Assembly: GCF_024971095.1 (NCBI RefSeq)
Contig: NZ_CP069717.1
Span: forward strand, 248,001-312,000
Reading direction: 5' to 3'
Source of the DNA: Microbacterium neungamense
Lineage (GTDB): Bacteria > Actinomycetota > Actinomycetes > Actinomycetales > Microbacteriaceae
Length of the DNA: 64,000 nucleotides
The position numbers and the translations under genes are program-made. The notes below the pieces were generated by a model. That model made no database searches. It was not told the origin of the DNA and was given only the letters and a program-made list of their open reading frames with translations. This document shows, in pieces, positions 1 through 7,722 of the stretch (position 1 is the stretch's first letter; every line of letters begins with the position of its first letter).

Positions 1-1
1 C

Positions 2-1012
2 TCGCCGTTCGAGCGCCCCGGTGAGCGCAACACCAGCGCCGACCTCATCGAGCGCATCGAGCGCGCCGCGCTGCCGCGGCTGAACCGGGCCGACTCTCCG
101 GACAGTCTGCAGGCCGTGCTCGAACGGTCGATGGCGAAGAATCCCGACGACCGCTATCCGAGCGCGGTCGCGTTCGCGCGGGCGCTGCAGAAGGTGCAGA
201 TCGAGCTGGCGCATTCGGTCACGCCGATCGACATCGTCGACGAGCATCCGCACCCGGACGAGGTCGAGGACGACGGCGACGGACTGACGCGGGTGCGGCA
301 GGTGCAGTCGATCAGCCCGGAGGCGCAGACGGCGACGCGACCGTCCGCCGCGACGGAGCGGAAGCGGCCGGATGCCGGCCCCGGCGGCATTCCGCGCTTC
401 GACGCGCCGCCGGCGTCCCCGCCGGCCGCCCCGCCGCCGTCGTACGCCCCGAGCCAGGCTCCCGCGCCGGCGGCCGAGGACGACCGCACCCTCCTGCGCC
501 CGCCGACGATCCTCGCCCCCGAGGCCCCGGCGGCGCAGGCCGCGGCGGCCGCGACCGAGGCCGCGCCGGCGTCGGCATCCGTCGAGCACAAGCGCTCGAG
601 GGGGATGCCCTGGTGGGGCTGGCTGATCACCGCCCTCGGCGTGCTGATGCTCGTCCTGGTGCTCTGGTTCAGCAGCTCCCTCGCCGACATGCTCGTGCCG
701 GAACCGGCGGAGACCTCTGCCGAGCCGGTCGACCCGCAGGATCCGATCTCCGCGATCGTGCCCCCGGTGACCGAGCTGACCGGCAGCCGGAGCGGCGAGA
801 CCGTGAGCTTCCGCTGGACCAACCCCGATCCGCAGGAGGGCGACTCCTACATCTGGTACCAGGTGACGCTGGACGGGCCGGGGGATCCCGCGAACACCAC
901 CGAGAACACCGTCACGCTCCCCGGCGCGCACCCGGAGCGCACGTGCATCGAGGTCATCCTCAAGCGCGCCGACGGGCGGGCCTCACCGGAGAGCAGGGGA
1001 TGCGTCGAGTGA
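2..1012 (+). CDS. serine/threonine protein kinase, C-terminal part (gene starts upstream)
   Basis: The reading frame is open from base 2, so the N-terminus and most of the kinase domain lie outside the window. The first ~65 residues look like the last helices of a Hanks-type kinase domain (ALPRLNRADSPDSLQAVLERSMAKNPDDRYPSA is interrupted nowhere; the NPDDRYPSA stretch is the typical end-of-domain motif). A long Pro/Ala-rich linker follows, then one transmembrane helix (bases ~613-680, Trp-Trp-Gly-Trp then Leu/Val) and an extracytoplasmic fibronectin-III-like tail (ESVSFRW-type beta strands, two Cys). This PknB-like layout suits a membrane sensor kinase. FHA proteins follow directly, and such kinases often phosphorylate ligands of FHA domains, so it probably regulates the type VII locus (inference). 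The stop overlaps the next gene. Confidence 0.85.
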   Translation, partial: SPFERPGERNTSADLIERIERAALPRLNRADSPDSLQAVLERSMAKNPDDRYPSAVAFARALQKVQIELAHSVTPIDIVDEHPHPDEVEDDGDGLTRVRQVQSISPEAQTATRPSAATERKRPDAGPGGIPRFDAPPASPPAAPPPSYAPSQAPAPAAEDDRTLLRPPTILAPEAPAAQAAAAATEAAPASASVEHKRSRGMPWWGWLITALGVLMLVLVLWFSSSLADMLVPEPAETSAEPVDPQDPISAIVPPVTELTGSRSGETVSFRWTNPDPQEGDSYIWYQVTLDGPGDPANTTENTVTLPGAHPERTCIEVILKRADGRASPESRGCVE

Positions 1013-2400
1013 CTCAGGAGATCTGGGAGATCGACGAGAAGAAGCCGACGATCGAGGGCGTCGACGCGGCGGGACGACCCGACCCCGCGTACGCGGCTGC
1101 GCTCGGACTGCGGCGCGCGCCGTTCGGCCGCCGTGCCCTCGCCGCCGCCTGCGACGGCGCGATCTGGCTGCTGCTGCAGCTGCCGCTGTGGCTCGGCGGG
1201 GTCCCGCTGCTGCTCAAGCTCGCCACCGGAGCGGTCTCGCCGTACGGGTTCCTGAACCACCCGGACTTCACGCTCGCGGTCGTGATGGCCGCCATCACGG
1301 TGCTGCTCACCCTCGTCTTCGGCGTCGTGCAGCTGATCCTGCACGGCCGCAAGGGCGTGACCGTGGGCAAGGCCGTCGCCGGCATCCGGACGGTGAACGT
1401 GCGCACGCTGGAGCGTCCCGGCGTCGGCCCCGTGCTGCTGCGCTTCCTCATGGTCTCCGCGGCCGGGCTCATCCCGCTGCTGGCCCCCGCCTTCCTGATC
1501 TCGCCCACGTTCGATCCGCAGGGCCGCGGACGCGGCTGGCACGACAAGGCCACGAACGTGTGGCTCGTGGACGTGCGCAAGGGGCTGCACCCGTACGACG
1601 AGAAGCGGATGCGGGTGGCCCGCAAAGCCGTGAAGGCCGAACCGGTGCCGGAGCGCGCCCCGCTGCCCTCGCTCGCGACGCCGGTGGACCCGGGAGCGCA
1701 GCCCGAGTACCGGCCGGGCAGCCGGCTGAGCGCCGGGGTCGTCGGCGTGGCCCGGCCACATGACCCGCGCGCACGGGAGGCGTCCGACCGGCCGTCGGCT
1801 CCCGTGCCGTCGTCGTCCCCAGCATCGCCCGTGGTGCCGGTGGTGCCCGCCGCCCCGGCATCCGCGCCGGCGGCCGCACCCGTCGCCGCGCTGGCGCCGG
1901 CGCCGCAGCCGGCTCCCGCCGCCCAGCCCGCACCGGCAGGCCAGCCCGCCGTGGTACAGAGTCCCGCGTCGGCGCCCGCCCCCGCCCCGCAGCCGGCGCC
2001 CGCCCCCGCCCCGCAGCCGGCGCAGGCCCCCGCCCCGCAAGGCGCGCCGGCCGTGCGCTTCGGGCTGCGGTTCGACACCGGCGACAGCATCCCGATCGCC
2101 GAGCCGGTCCTGCTCGGGCGCAACCCCGATGCGGCGCAGCACCCCGGCGCGCGCCCGATCCCGCTGCCCGACGAGACCCGCTCGCTCTCCAAGACGCACC
2201 TGCTGGTGCGGCCGGTGGAGGGCGGGCTCGAGGTCGTCGACTGCCGGTCCACGAACGGCTCGGGGCTCATCCGCGGCGGCACCGAGTACGGCATCGCGGC
2301 CGGCCGGCCGATCGTGACCACCGAGGGCGACATGATCCGCCTCGGCGACCGGGTCGCGGCGGTCGTGCGCATGAGCGCGGATGCGAGCGGCGGACGATGA
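1000..2400 (+). CDS. RDD-family membrane protein with C-terminal FHA domain
   Basis: About 466 aa. The N-terminal third has an RDD-type membrane domain (RRALAAACDGAIWLLLQLP, a second hydrophobic stretch near bases 1280-1340, then GRKGVTVGKAVAGIR and a third near 1440-1500, ending in GRGWHDKATNVWLVDVRKG, a common RDD ending). A ~130-residue Pro/Ala linker with repeated APAPQP follows, then an FHA domain (LLGRNPDA...SLSKTHLLV...STNGSG) that should bind phosphothreonine. ATG 1000 is chosen because GGAG lies 8 bases upstream; GTG 1009, overlapping the kinase stop, is the alternative. Kinase, FHA partner and EccC are consecutive, so the FHA may read the kinase's output at the secretion machine (inference). 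Confidence 0.85.
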   Translation: MRRVTQEIWEIDEKKPTIEGVDAAGRPDPAYAAALGLRRAPFGRRALAAACDGAIWLLLQLPLWLGGVPLLLKLATGAVSPYGFLNHPDFTLAVVMAAITVLLTLVFGVVQLILHGRKGVTVGKAVAGIRTVNVRTLERPGVGPVLLRFLMVSAAGLIPLLAPAFLISPTFDPQGRGRGWHDKATNVWLVDVRKGLHPYDEKRMRVARKAVKAEPVPERAPLPSLATPVDPGAQPEYRPGSRLSAGVVGVARPHDPRAREASDRPSAPVPSSSPASPVVPVVPAAPASAPAAAPVAALAPAPQPAPAAQPAPAGQPAVVQSPASAPAPAPQPAPAPAPQPAQAPAPQGAPAVRFGLRFDTGDSIPIAEPVLLGRNPDAAQHPGARPIPLPDETRSLSKTHLLVRPVEGGLEVVDCRSTNGSGLIRGGTEYGIAAGRPIVTTEGDMIRLGDRVAAVVRMSADASGGR

Positions 2401-2437
2401 CGACGACGGACGAACAGAGCGTGACTGAGGACAACGG

Positions 2438-5400
2438 ATGAGGCTGAAGCTGACCCTGCACCGCCAGGCGGGCGACCCTGTCGACATCGTGATCACGACC
2501 GACTCCACCGCCACGGCGGGGGATGTGGCGCGACACATCGCCGAGGCCGACCCGACGCGGTCGACGCCGGTGGCCGAGGGCGATGTCCTCACGCTCGCGG
2601 TGGCGCCGCCCACCGGCGATCGTCTGGTGCCGCTGCAGCCCGACGTCCCGATCGGCGAAGCGCCGATCGGCTCCGGCTTCGCGGCATCCGTTCTCAACTA
2701 CGGGCCGGACTACGCGTCCGCCGGACAGCGCCAGATCGTCGGCGTGCTCCGCGCGGTGGGCGGGACGCTCGCCGGGCAGGAGTTCCCGATCGCGTCCGGG
2801 CACGTGTTCCTCGGCCGCGACGCCTCCAACGACGTCGTCCTTTCCGACCCGATGGTCTCCAAGCGGCACGCGCGCCTGGAGGTCGGCACGCACATCGAAG
2901 TCGTGGACCTGAACTCCGCCAACGGCGTGCTGGTGGACGGCATCGCGGTGCAGCGTGTCCGCATCGAGGAGGGCGAGCCGTTCGTCATCGGCGGCACCAC
3001 GCTCGTGCTCCGCCTGGCCCGCTCCTTCGACGGCTCGGCCGCCGAGGAGCCGATCATCGAGCGCGGCGGGGGGCTGCTGTTCAACCGCAGCCCCCGGGTC
3101 GAGGTGCGCTACCCGGGCACGCTGTTCAAGCCGCCGCGGCTGCCCACCGAGAAGATCGGCAAGATGTTCCCCTGGCCGATCCTGGTCGCGCCGATCCTGA
3201 TGGGCATGGCGCTGTACGCCATGAACGGCAACCCCCGCTCTCTGCTGTTGATCGTGATGACGCCGCTGATGGCGTTCGGCAACCTGATCAACCAGTCGGT
3301 GCAGAGCAAGAAGAGCCAGAACCACGAGTTCCTGCTCTTCGAGCGGCAGTTCGAGCAGCTCGAGGAGGACCTCTTCCACGGCAAGCCGGAGGAGGAGCAG
3401 GCCCGCAACGCCGAGGCGCCCCCCGTCGCGGAGGTCTTCGACCACGCGATGCGTCTGGGGCCGATGCTGTGGACGCGCCGCCCCGAGCACTGGAACTTCC
3501 TCGGCGTGCGGCTCGGCAGCTGCCGGCTCCCGGCGCGCAACCGGATCGACGACGCCGACGTCCCGGACGGGCTGCCCGAGTTCATCGAACGCGTCGACCG
3601 GCTGCGCGAGCGCTACGAGTTCGTCGACGACGTGCCGGTGTTCGACACGCTCCCGGATGCCGGTTCCGTGGGCGTCGCCGGACCCCACGCTCCGGTCGCG
3701 GACGCCATGCGCGGGCTCGCGGTGCAGCTGTTCGGGATGCACGCGCCGAACGACGTCGTCGCCGTCGCGTTCGCGGATTCGGCGTGGACGCCGGAGCTGG
3801 ACTGGCTGAAGTGGATGCCGCACACCTCCAGCGAGCGCAGCCCGTTCCGCGACATGGCCCTCGCCGACTCGGCCCCGACCGCCGCCGCGCTGCTGAGCAG
3901 CCTCGAGGAGTACGTCCTGCGGGCGGGGCCGGAGGGCGGCGGTGAGCCGCGCGGCCCGTTCAAGGAGGACTGGAATCCGCTGCTGTACGGCACGGACGTC
4001 GCCCGCGCGGCCGGCGAGCACAAGAACACCCCGCCGGTCTCGGTGATCGTGTTCGTCACCAGCGACGCCCCCGTCGACCGCGGGCGGCTCACCGACGTGC
4101 TGGAGCGCGGCGCGGATCGCGGTGTGCACGCGGTCTTCATCTCCCCGACCGTGGAGTCGCTGCCCGCCGTCTGCCGCAGCTACATCGACGTCACCGGCGG
4201 CCTCGAGGACGCCGAGGTCGGCCTGGTCCGCAACGGCGAGAAGTTCGAGCACGTCAAGGTCGAGGGCGTCTCCAACGCGTACATGCAGATGCTCGCCCGC
4301 CGCCTCGCGCCGGTCGTGGACGCCAGCACCGTGGTGCACGACGCCTCCGACATCCCCAGCTCGGTGATGTTCCTGCAGCTGGTGGACCCCGCGATCGCGG
4401 AGGACCCGCAGGTGGTGATCGAGCGGTGGCGGCAGAACAACACCATCGTGGACCGGACGCCCGCGCCGCGTCCCCGGCTGAAGAAGGCAGGCACCCTCCG
4501 CGCCATCATCGGGCAGGGGGCGAGCGACGCGATGGCGCTGGATCTGCGCACGCACGGACCGCACGCCCTCGTCGGCGGCACCACCGGCGCCGGCAAGTCG
4601 GAGTTCTTGCAGGCGTGGGTGCTCGGCATGGCCGCCGCGCACAGCCCCGACCGGGTCACCTTCCTCTTCGTCGACTACAAGGGCGGCTCCGCCTTCGCCG
4701 ACTGCGTCGAGCTGCCGCACTGCGTCGGCCTGGTGACGGACCTGAGCCCGCACCTGGTCCGCCGCGCACTGACCAGCCTCCGCGCGGAGCTCCAGCACCG
4801 CGAGCATCTGCTCAACCGGAAGAAGGCGAAGGACCTCCTCGAGCTCGAGAAGCGCCAGGACCCGGAGTGCCCGCCGGCGCTGGTGCTCGTCATCGACGAG
4901 TTCGCCGCCCTGGCATCCGAGATGCCGGAGTTCGTGGACGGCGTCGTCGACATCGCCCAGCGCGGCCGGTCCCTCGGCATCCACCTCATCATGGCGACGC
5001 AGCGCCCCGCCGGCGTCATCAAGGACAACCTGCGCGCGAACACCAACCTCCGCATCGCCCTGCGCATGGCGGACGAGTCCGACTCCCGTGACGTCGTGGA
5101 TGACGCCATCGCGGCGACCTTCCCGCCGTCGATCCCGGGCCGGGCGATCGCGAAGACCGGCCCCGGCCGTCTGGTGCCGTTCCAGTCGGCCTACACGGGC
5201 GGCTGGAGCACCGACGACGACGCGGCCGCGGCCGAGGTGCGCGTCGCGGAGCTGCGGTTCGGTGCGACCCGCGAGTGGGAGCCGGACCGTCCCGCCGAGT
5301 CGGATGCCCACGAGGAGGACCTCGGCCCGAACGATCAGAAGCGCATCGTGTCGACCCTGATCCGGGCCGCGGATGCCGCGCGGCTGCAGCGGCCCCGCCG

Positions 5401-6949
5401 CCCCTGGCTGGACGATCTCTCGCCGCTGGTGGATCTGCGCGACCTGCCGAACGAGGGCGACACGCGCATCCCGATCGCCATGGTCGACGTGCCGGAGAAG
5501 CAGCTGCAGGAGCCGGCGGTGTTCGTGCCCGACCGGGACGGCTCGCTGGTGATCTACGGCACCTCCGGCTCGGGCAAGTCGACGCTGCTGAAGACCATCG
5601 GCACGGCCGCCGGCATGCGCCCCGACCTCGGTCGCGTGCACGTCTACTGCCTCGACTTCGCCTCGGGCTCGCTGTCGGCGCTGTCGGCGCTGCCGCACGT
5701 CGGCTCGGTGGTCGACGGCGGCGACGTCGAGCGCATCCAGCGGCTGTTCCGCACCCTGGACCGCGAGATGGACCGCCGCTCCGCGGCGTTCGCGGCGGCC
5801 AGCGCCGCATCCGTGCAGGAGTACCGCGAACTGCGGGACCCGCGGATGCCGCGCATCCTGCTGCTGATCGACAACTACCCCGAGTTCAAGAAGGACTGGG
5901 AGGTGGCTCCGGGCCGCGGGCCGTTCTACCGCATCTTCATGCGGATCCTCGGCGAGGGCCGCACGCTGGGCCTGCACACCGTGATCACCACCGACCGCGG
6001 CAACGCCGTGCCCAGCGCGGTCGCCTCGAACATCTCGCGTCGCGTCGTGCTGCGGATGGGGGATGCCAGCCAGTACATGCTGCTGGGCGTGCCCCGGGAC
6101 GTCCTGGACGAGCAGTCGGTGCCCGGTCGCGCGGTGATCGACGGGCACGAGGCGCAGATCGCCGTGCTGGGCGGCACGTCGAACGCGGTCGAGCAGACCA
6201 AGGCGCTCAGCGCGCTCGGCGATCGGCTCCGCGAGCAGGGCGTGCGCGACCTGCCCGAGATCGGCGCGCTGCCCACCATGGTGCCGGCATCCGACATGCC
6301 CGCGCAGGTGGACGGGATGCCGGTGTTCGGCGTGGCCGACGAGTCGCTCGCCCCGCACGGCTTCGAGCCGATCGGGTCGTTCGTCATCACCGGGCCGCCG
6401 GCCTCCGGCCGCACGAACACGCTGCGGGCGCTCATCGTGGCCATGGAGCGCTTCGACCCGAACGTGCGGATGTACCACTTCGGCAGCCGCCGCGCCGAGC
6501 TGAAGGACTTCCGCCCGTGGGTGCGCAGCGCCACGAAGCCCGAGGACGAGAAGGAGCTCGCCGCGGAGCTGGCCGAGCTCGTCGTCGCCGACAACCCCGG
6601 CGGCCGCATCATGATCGTCATCGAGGACATCCCGCACCTGGCCGACGGCCCGGCCGACCGTCAGATGCGGACGCTGCTGCAGGCGATGAACAACAGCGAC
6701 CACCTGCTCATCGGCGAGGCGGAGATCAGCCGCGCCAGCGGCAGCATCGGCGTGCTCGGCGAGTGGAAGACGGGTCGGCAGGGGATCGTGCTCAAGCCCG
6801 ACACCTACGACGGCGACGCGATCTTCAAGACCCCGTTCGGCCGCGTCAAGCGGACGGACTTCCCGGTCGGGCGCGGGATCTTCGTGCAGGCGGGCCGCGC
6901 CATCACGATGCAGGTGCCGTTCGTCCCCGCCACCCCGGCGAATGGGTAG
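2438..6949 (+). CDS. eccC: type VII secretion ATPase EccC/EssC (FHA plus three FtsK/SpoIIIE modules)
   Basis: The 1503-aa motor and substrate receptor of an ESX/Ess-type secretion system, anchored in the cytoplasmic membrane. Domain order: N-terminal beta-rich domain (1-90), FHA domain (~105-185: HVFLGRDASND, SKRHARLEV, NSANGVLVDG), two membrane helices (~246-285), linker, then three FtsK-type ATPase modules. Module 1 has an intact P-loop GGTTGAGKS (713-721) and Walker B VIDEF (D820, E821). Module 2 has P-loop GTSGSGKS (from 1041) but IDN (D1145, N1146) instead of DE. Module 3 has GPPASGRT (from 1319) with Arg replacing the P-loop Lys, and IED for Walker B. Degenerate downstream modules are known in EccC. 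The N-terminal FHA resembles EssC of the Firmicutes-type system. EccB, EccD, EccE and MycP are not in the window and may lie to the left. Confidence 0.95.
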   Translation: MRLKLTLHRQAGDPVDIVITTDSTATAGDVARHIAEADPTRSTPVAEGDVLTLAVAPPTGDRLVPLQPDVPIGEAPIGSGFAASVLNYGPDYASAGQRQIVGVLRAVGGTLAGQEFPIASGHVFLGRDASNDVVLSDPMVSKRHARLEVGTHIEVVDLNSANGVLVDGIAVQRVRIEEGEPFVIGGTTLVLRLARSFDGSAAEEPIIERGGGLLFNRSPRVEVRYPGTLFKPPRLPTEKIGKMFPWPILVAPILMGMALYAMNGNPRSLLLIVMTPLMAFGNLINQSVQSKKSQNHEFLLFERQFEQLEEDLFHGKPEEEQARNAEAPPVAEVFDHAMRLGPMLWTRRPEHWNFLGVRLGSCRLPARNRIDDADVPDGLPEFIERVDRLRERYEFVDDVPVFDTLPDAGSVGVAGPHAPVADAMRGLAVQLFGMHAPNDVVAVAFADSAWTPELDWLKWMPHTSSERSPFRDMALADSAPTAAALLSSLEEYVLRAGPEGGGEPRGPFKEDWNPLLYGTDVARAAGEHKNTPPVSVIVFVTSDAPVDRGRLTDVLERGADRGVHAVFISPTVESLPAVCRSYIDVTGGLEDAEVGLVRNGEKFEHVKVEGVSNAYMQMLARRLAPVVDASTVVHDASDIPSSVMFLQLVDPAIAEDPQVVIERWRQNNTIVDRTPAPRPRLKKAGTLRAIIGQGASDAMALDLRTHGPHALVGGTTGAGKSEFLQAWVLGMAAAHSPDRVTFLFVDYKGGSAFADCVELPHCVGLVTDLSPHLVRRALTSLRAELQHREHLLNRKKAKDLLELEKRQDPECPPALVLVIDEFAALASEMPEFVDGVVDIAQRGRSLGIHLIMATQRPAGVIKDNLRANTNLRIALRMADESDSRDVVDDAIAATFPPSIPGRAIAKTGPGRLVPFQSAYTGGWSTDDDAAAAEVRVAELRFGATREWEPDRPAESDAHEEDLGPNDQKRIVSTLIRAADAARLQRPRRPWLDDLSPLVDLRDLPNEGDTRIPIAMVDVPEKQLQEPAVFVPDRDGSLVIYGTSGSGKSTLLKTIGTAAGMRPDLGRVHVYCLDFASGSLSALSALPHVGSVVDGGDVERIQRLFRTLDREMDRRSAAFAAASAASVQEYRELRDPRMPRILLLIDNYPEFKKDWEVAPGRGPFYRIFMRILGEGRTLGLHTVITTDRGNAVPSAVASNISRRVVLRMGDASQYMLLGVPRDVLDEQSVPGRAVIDGHEAQIAVLGGTSNAVEQTKALSALGDRLREQGVRDLPEIGALPTMVPASDMPAQVDGMPVFGVADESLAPHGFEPIGSFVITGPPASGRTNTLRALIVAMERFDPNVRMYHFGSRRAELKDFRPWVRSATKPEDEKELAAELAELVVADNPGGRIMIVIEDIPHLADGPADRQMRTLLQAMNNSDHLLIGEAEISRASGSIGVLGEWKTGRQGIVLKPDTYDGDAIFKTPFGRVKRTDFPVGRGIFVQAGRAITMQVPFVPATPANG

Positions 6950-7056
6950 AGGTGCATGGGTACCGCTCCCCGTTTGCGGGGTGGGGATGATTGGCTAACC
7001 TCGTCGTGAGAGAGGCCGAAGGGGCCTGAACAAGACGAACGCGGGAGGCGGTTCTC
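6950..7056 (+). promoter_or_regulatory. intergenic leader of the WXG100 gene
   Basis: Between eccC and the small secreted protein lie a hairpin (CCCCG at 6968-6972, CGGGG at 6977-6981, loop TTTG) and, further down, a possible -10 box TAACCT (6995-7000) with a GGCC/GGCC hairpin in the leader (7016-7028). The GGAGG at 7044-7048 is the ribosome site. The hairpin has no T-run, so it could trim or stabilise rather than end the eccC transcript. Separate, stronger expression of the substrate gene would be usual for this family. Confidence 0.35.
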
Positions 7057-7350
7057 ATGGCCGGACACGATTTCGGTGCAACGTACAGCGAGATGGAGGG
7101 CGCGGCTGCGCGACTCCGCGACGGTCGCAGCTCCATCGGCGACACCCTGAAGGAGCTCCAGGGCATCATCGACGAGCTCGTCCAGGACGGGTTCAAGACC
7201 GAGAACGCCTCGGACGCGTACAACACGGCCTACCAGGAGCTCACCTCGTCGCTCGACGACGCCGCTGAGGCCGTCAACGACATGGCCGACGCTCTGGACC
7301 GCATGGCCGACTCCATCCGCGACAAGGACTCGGAGCTCGCCGGCGGCTGA
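7057..7350 (+). CDS. WXG100-family type VII secretion substrate (variant motif)
   Basis: A 97-aa, acidic, almost wholly helical protein directly after eccC, the size and place of an EsxA-like substrate. Two predicted helices flank a turn around residues 46-60. There the usual W-x-G is replaced by F-K-T in QDGFKTENASDAYNTAY, which keeps the downstream A-x-x-A-[FY] spacing of the family. The second helix is rich in Asp/Ala (SSLDDAAEAVNDMADALDRM). It is probably secreted as a dimer and activates the EccC ATPase. A strong GGAGG sits 8 bases before the ATG. No second WXG100 gene is adjacent, so it may act as a homodimer or pair with the carriers downstream (inference). Confidence 0.85.
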   Translation: MAGHDFGATYSEMEGAAARLRDGRSSIGDTLKELQGIIDELVQDGFKTENASDAYNTAYQELTSSLDDAAEAVNDMADALDRMADSIRDKDSELAGG

Positions 7351-7364
7351 GCCATCGCATCGGC

Positions 7365-7411
7365 AGAGGTCGCGGCGTCGGTCACGGACCGGCGTCGCGA
7401 CCTCTCCTTTT
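7365..7411 (+). terminator. rho-independent terminator
   Basis: A perfect 10-bp stem AGAGGTCGCG (7365-7374) and CGCGACCTCT (7396-7405) followed by CCTTTTG. It lies right after the WXG100 stop codon and should isolate that gene from the next transcript. Confidence 0.85.
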
Positions 7412-7452
7412 GCGCGGGCCGCCTTCTGTGTGGGACCGCCGAGGGCGGCGCA

Positions 7453-7458
7453 TAGAAT
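7453..7458 (+). promoter_or_regulatory. -10 box TAGAAT
   Basis: TAGAAT downstream of the terminator, with a ~20-base leader to a GGAG ribosome site and the ATG at 7486. No convincing -35 is seen, as is common in this genome. Confidence 0.5.
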
Positions 7459-7485
7459 CGGGAAGATGATCGGAGCACGGGGCTG

Positions 7486-7713
7486 ATGAGCGGGACGCAG
7501 AGCTACTACTGGTACAACCTCTCGACGCAGTCGGTGGTGCGCGCGGACGAGCGCCCCTCCGAGGACACGATCGGGCCGTTCTCGACCGCCGAGGAGGCGG
7601 AGGAGTCGCCGGCCATCCTGCTGGAGCACGCGCGCGCGTGGCTCGAGAGCGAGGAGAGCGAGCGGTTCCGCGAGATGGCGGCCGAGAGCGACGACGGCAC
7701 CGACCTCGTCTGA
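7486..7713 (+). CDS. small conserved actinobacterial protein (SPOR-like YYW motif)
   Basis: 75 aa, soluble. The N-terminus SYYWYNLSTQSV followed by GPFSTAEEAEESPAIL has the pattern of the small actinobacterial proteins often labelled SPOR-like: a YYW strand, then G-P-[FY]-x-[ST]-x-x-E-A at the turn into a helix. The acidic C-terminal half is helical. No catalytic residues are evident and the function is unknown. Its GGAG site (7472-7475) supports the ATG at 7486. It is 9 bases from the following lipoprotein gene, so the two are likely cotranscribed. Confidence 0.7.
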   Translation: MSGTQSYYWYNLSTQSVVRADERPSEDTIGPFSTAEEAEESPAILLEHARAWLESEESERFREMAAESDDGTDLV

Positions 7714-7722
7714 AGCGACGCG

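Noticed and set aside
847..2697. Long antisense frame over the RDD-FHA gene
   Set aside because: Same reason; no start signal or family features.
2267..6703. A 1478-codon open frame on the minus strand opposite eccC
   Set aside because: His/Arg-rich, low complexity and exactly antisense to a well-matched gene. It is a by-product of high GC codon usage.
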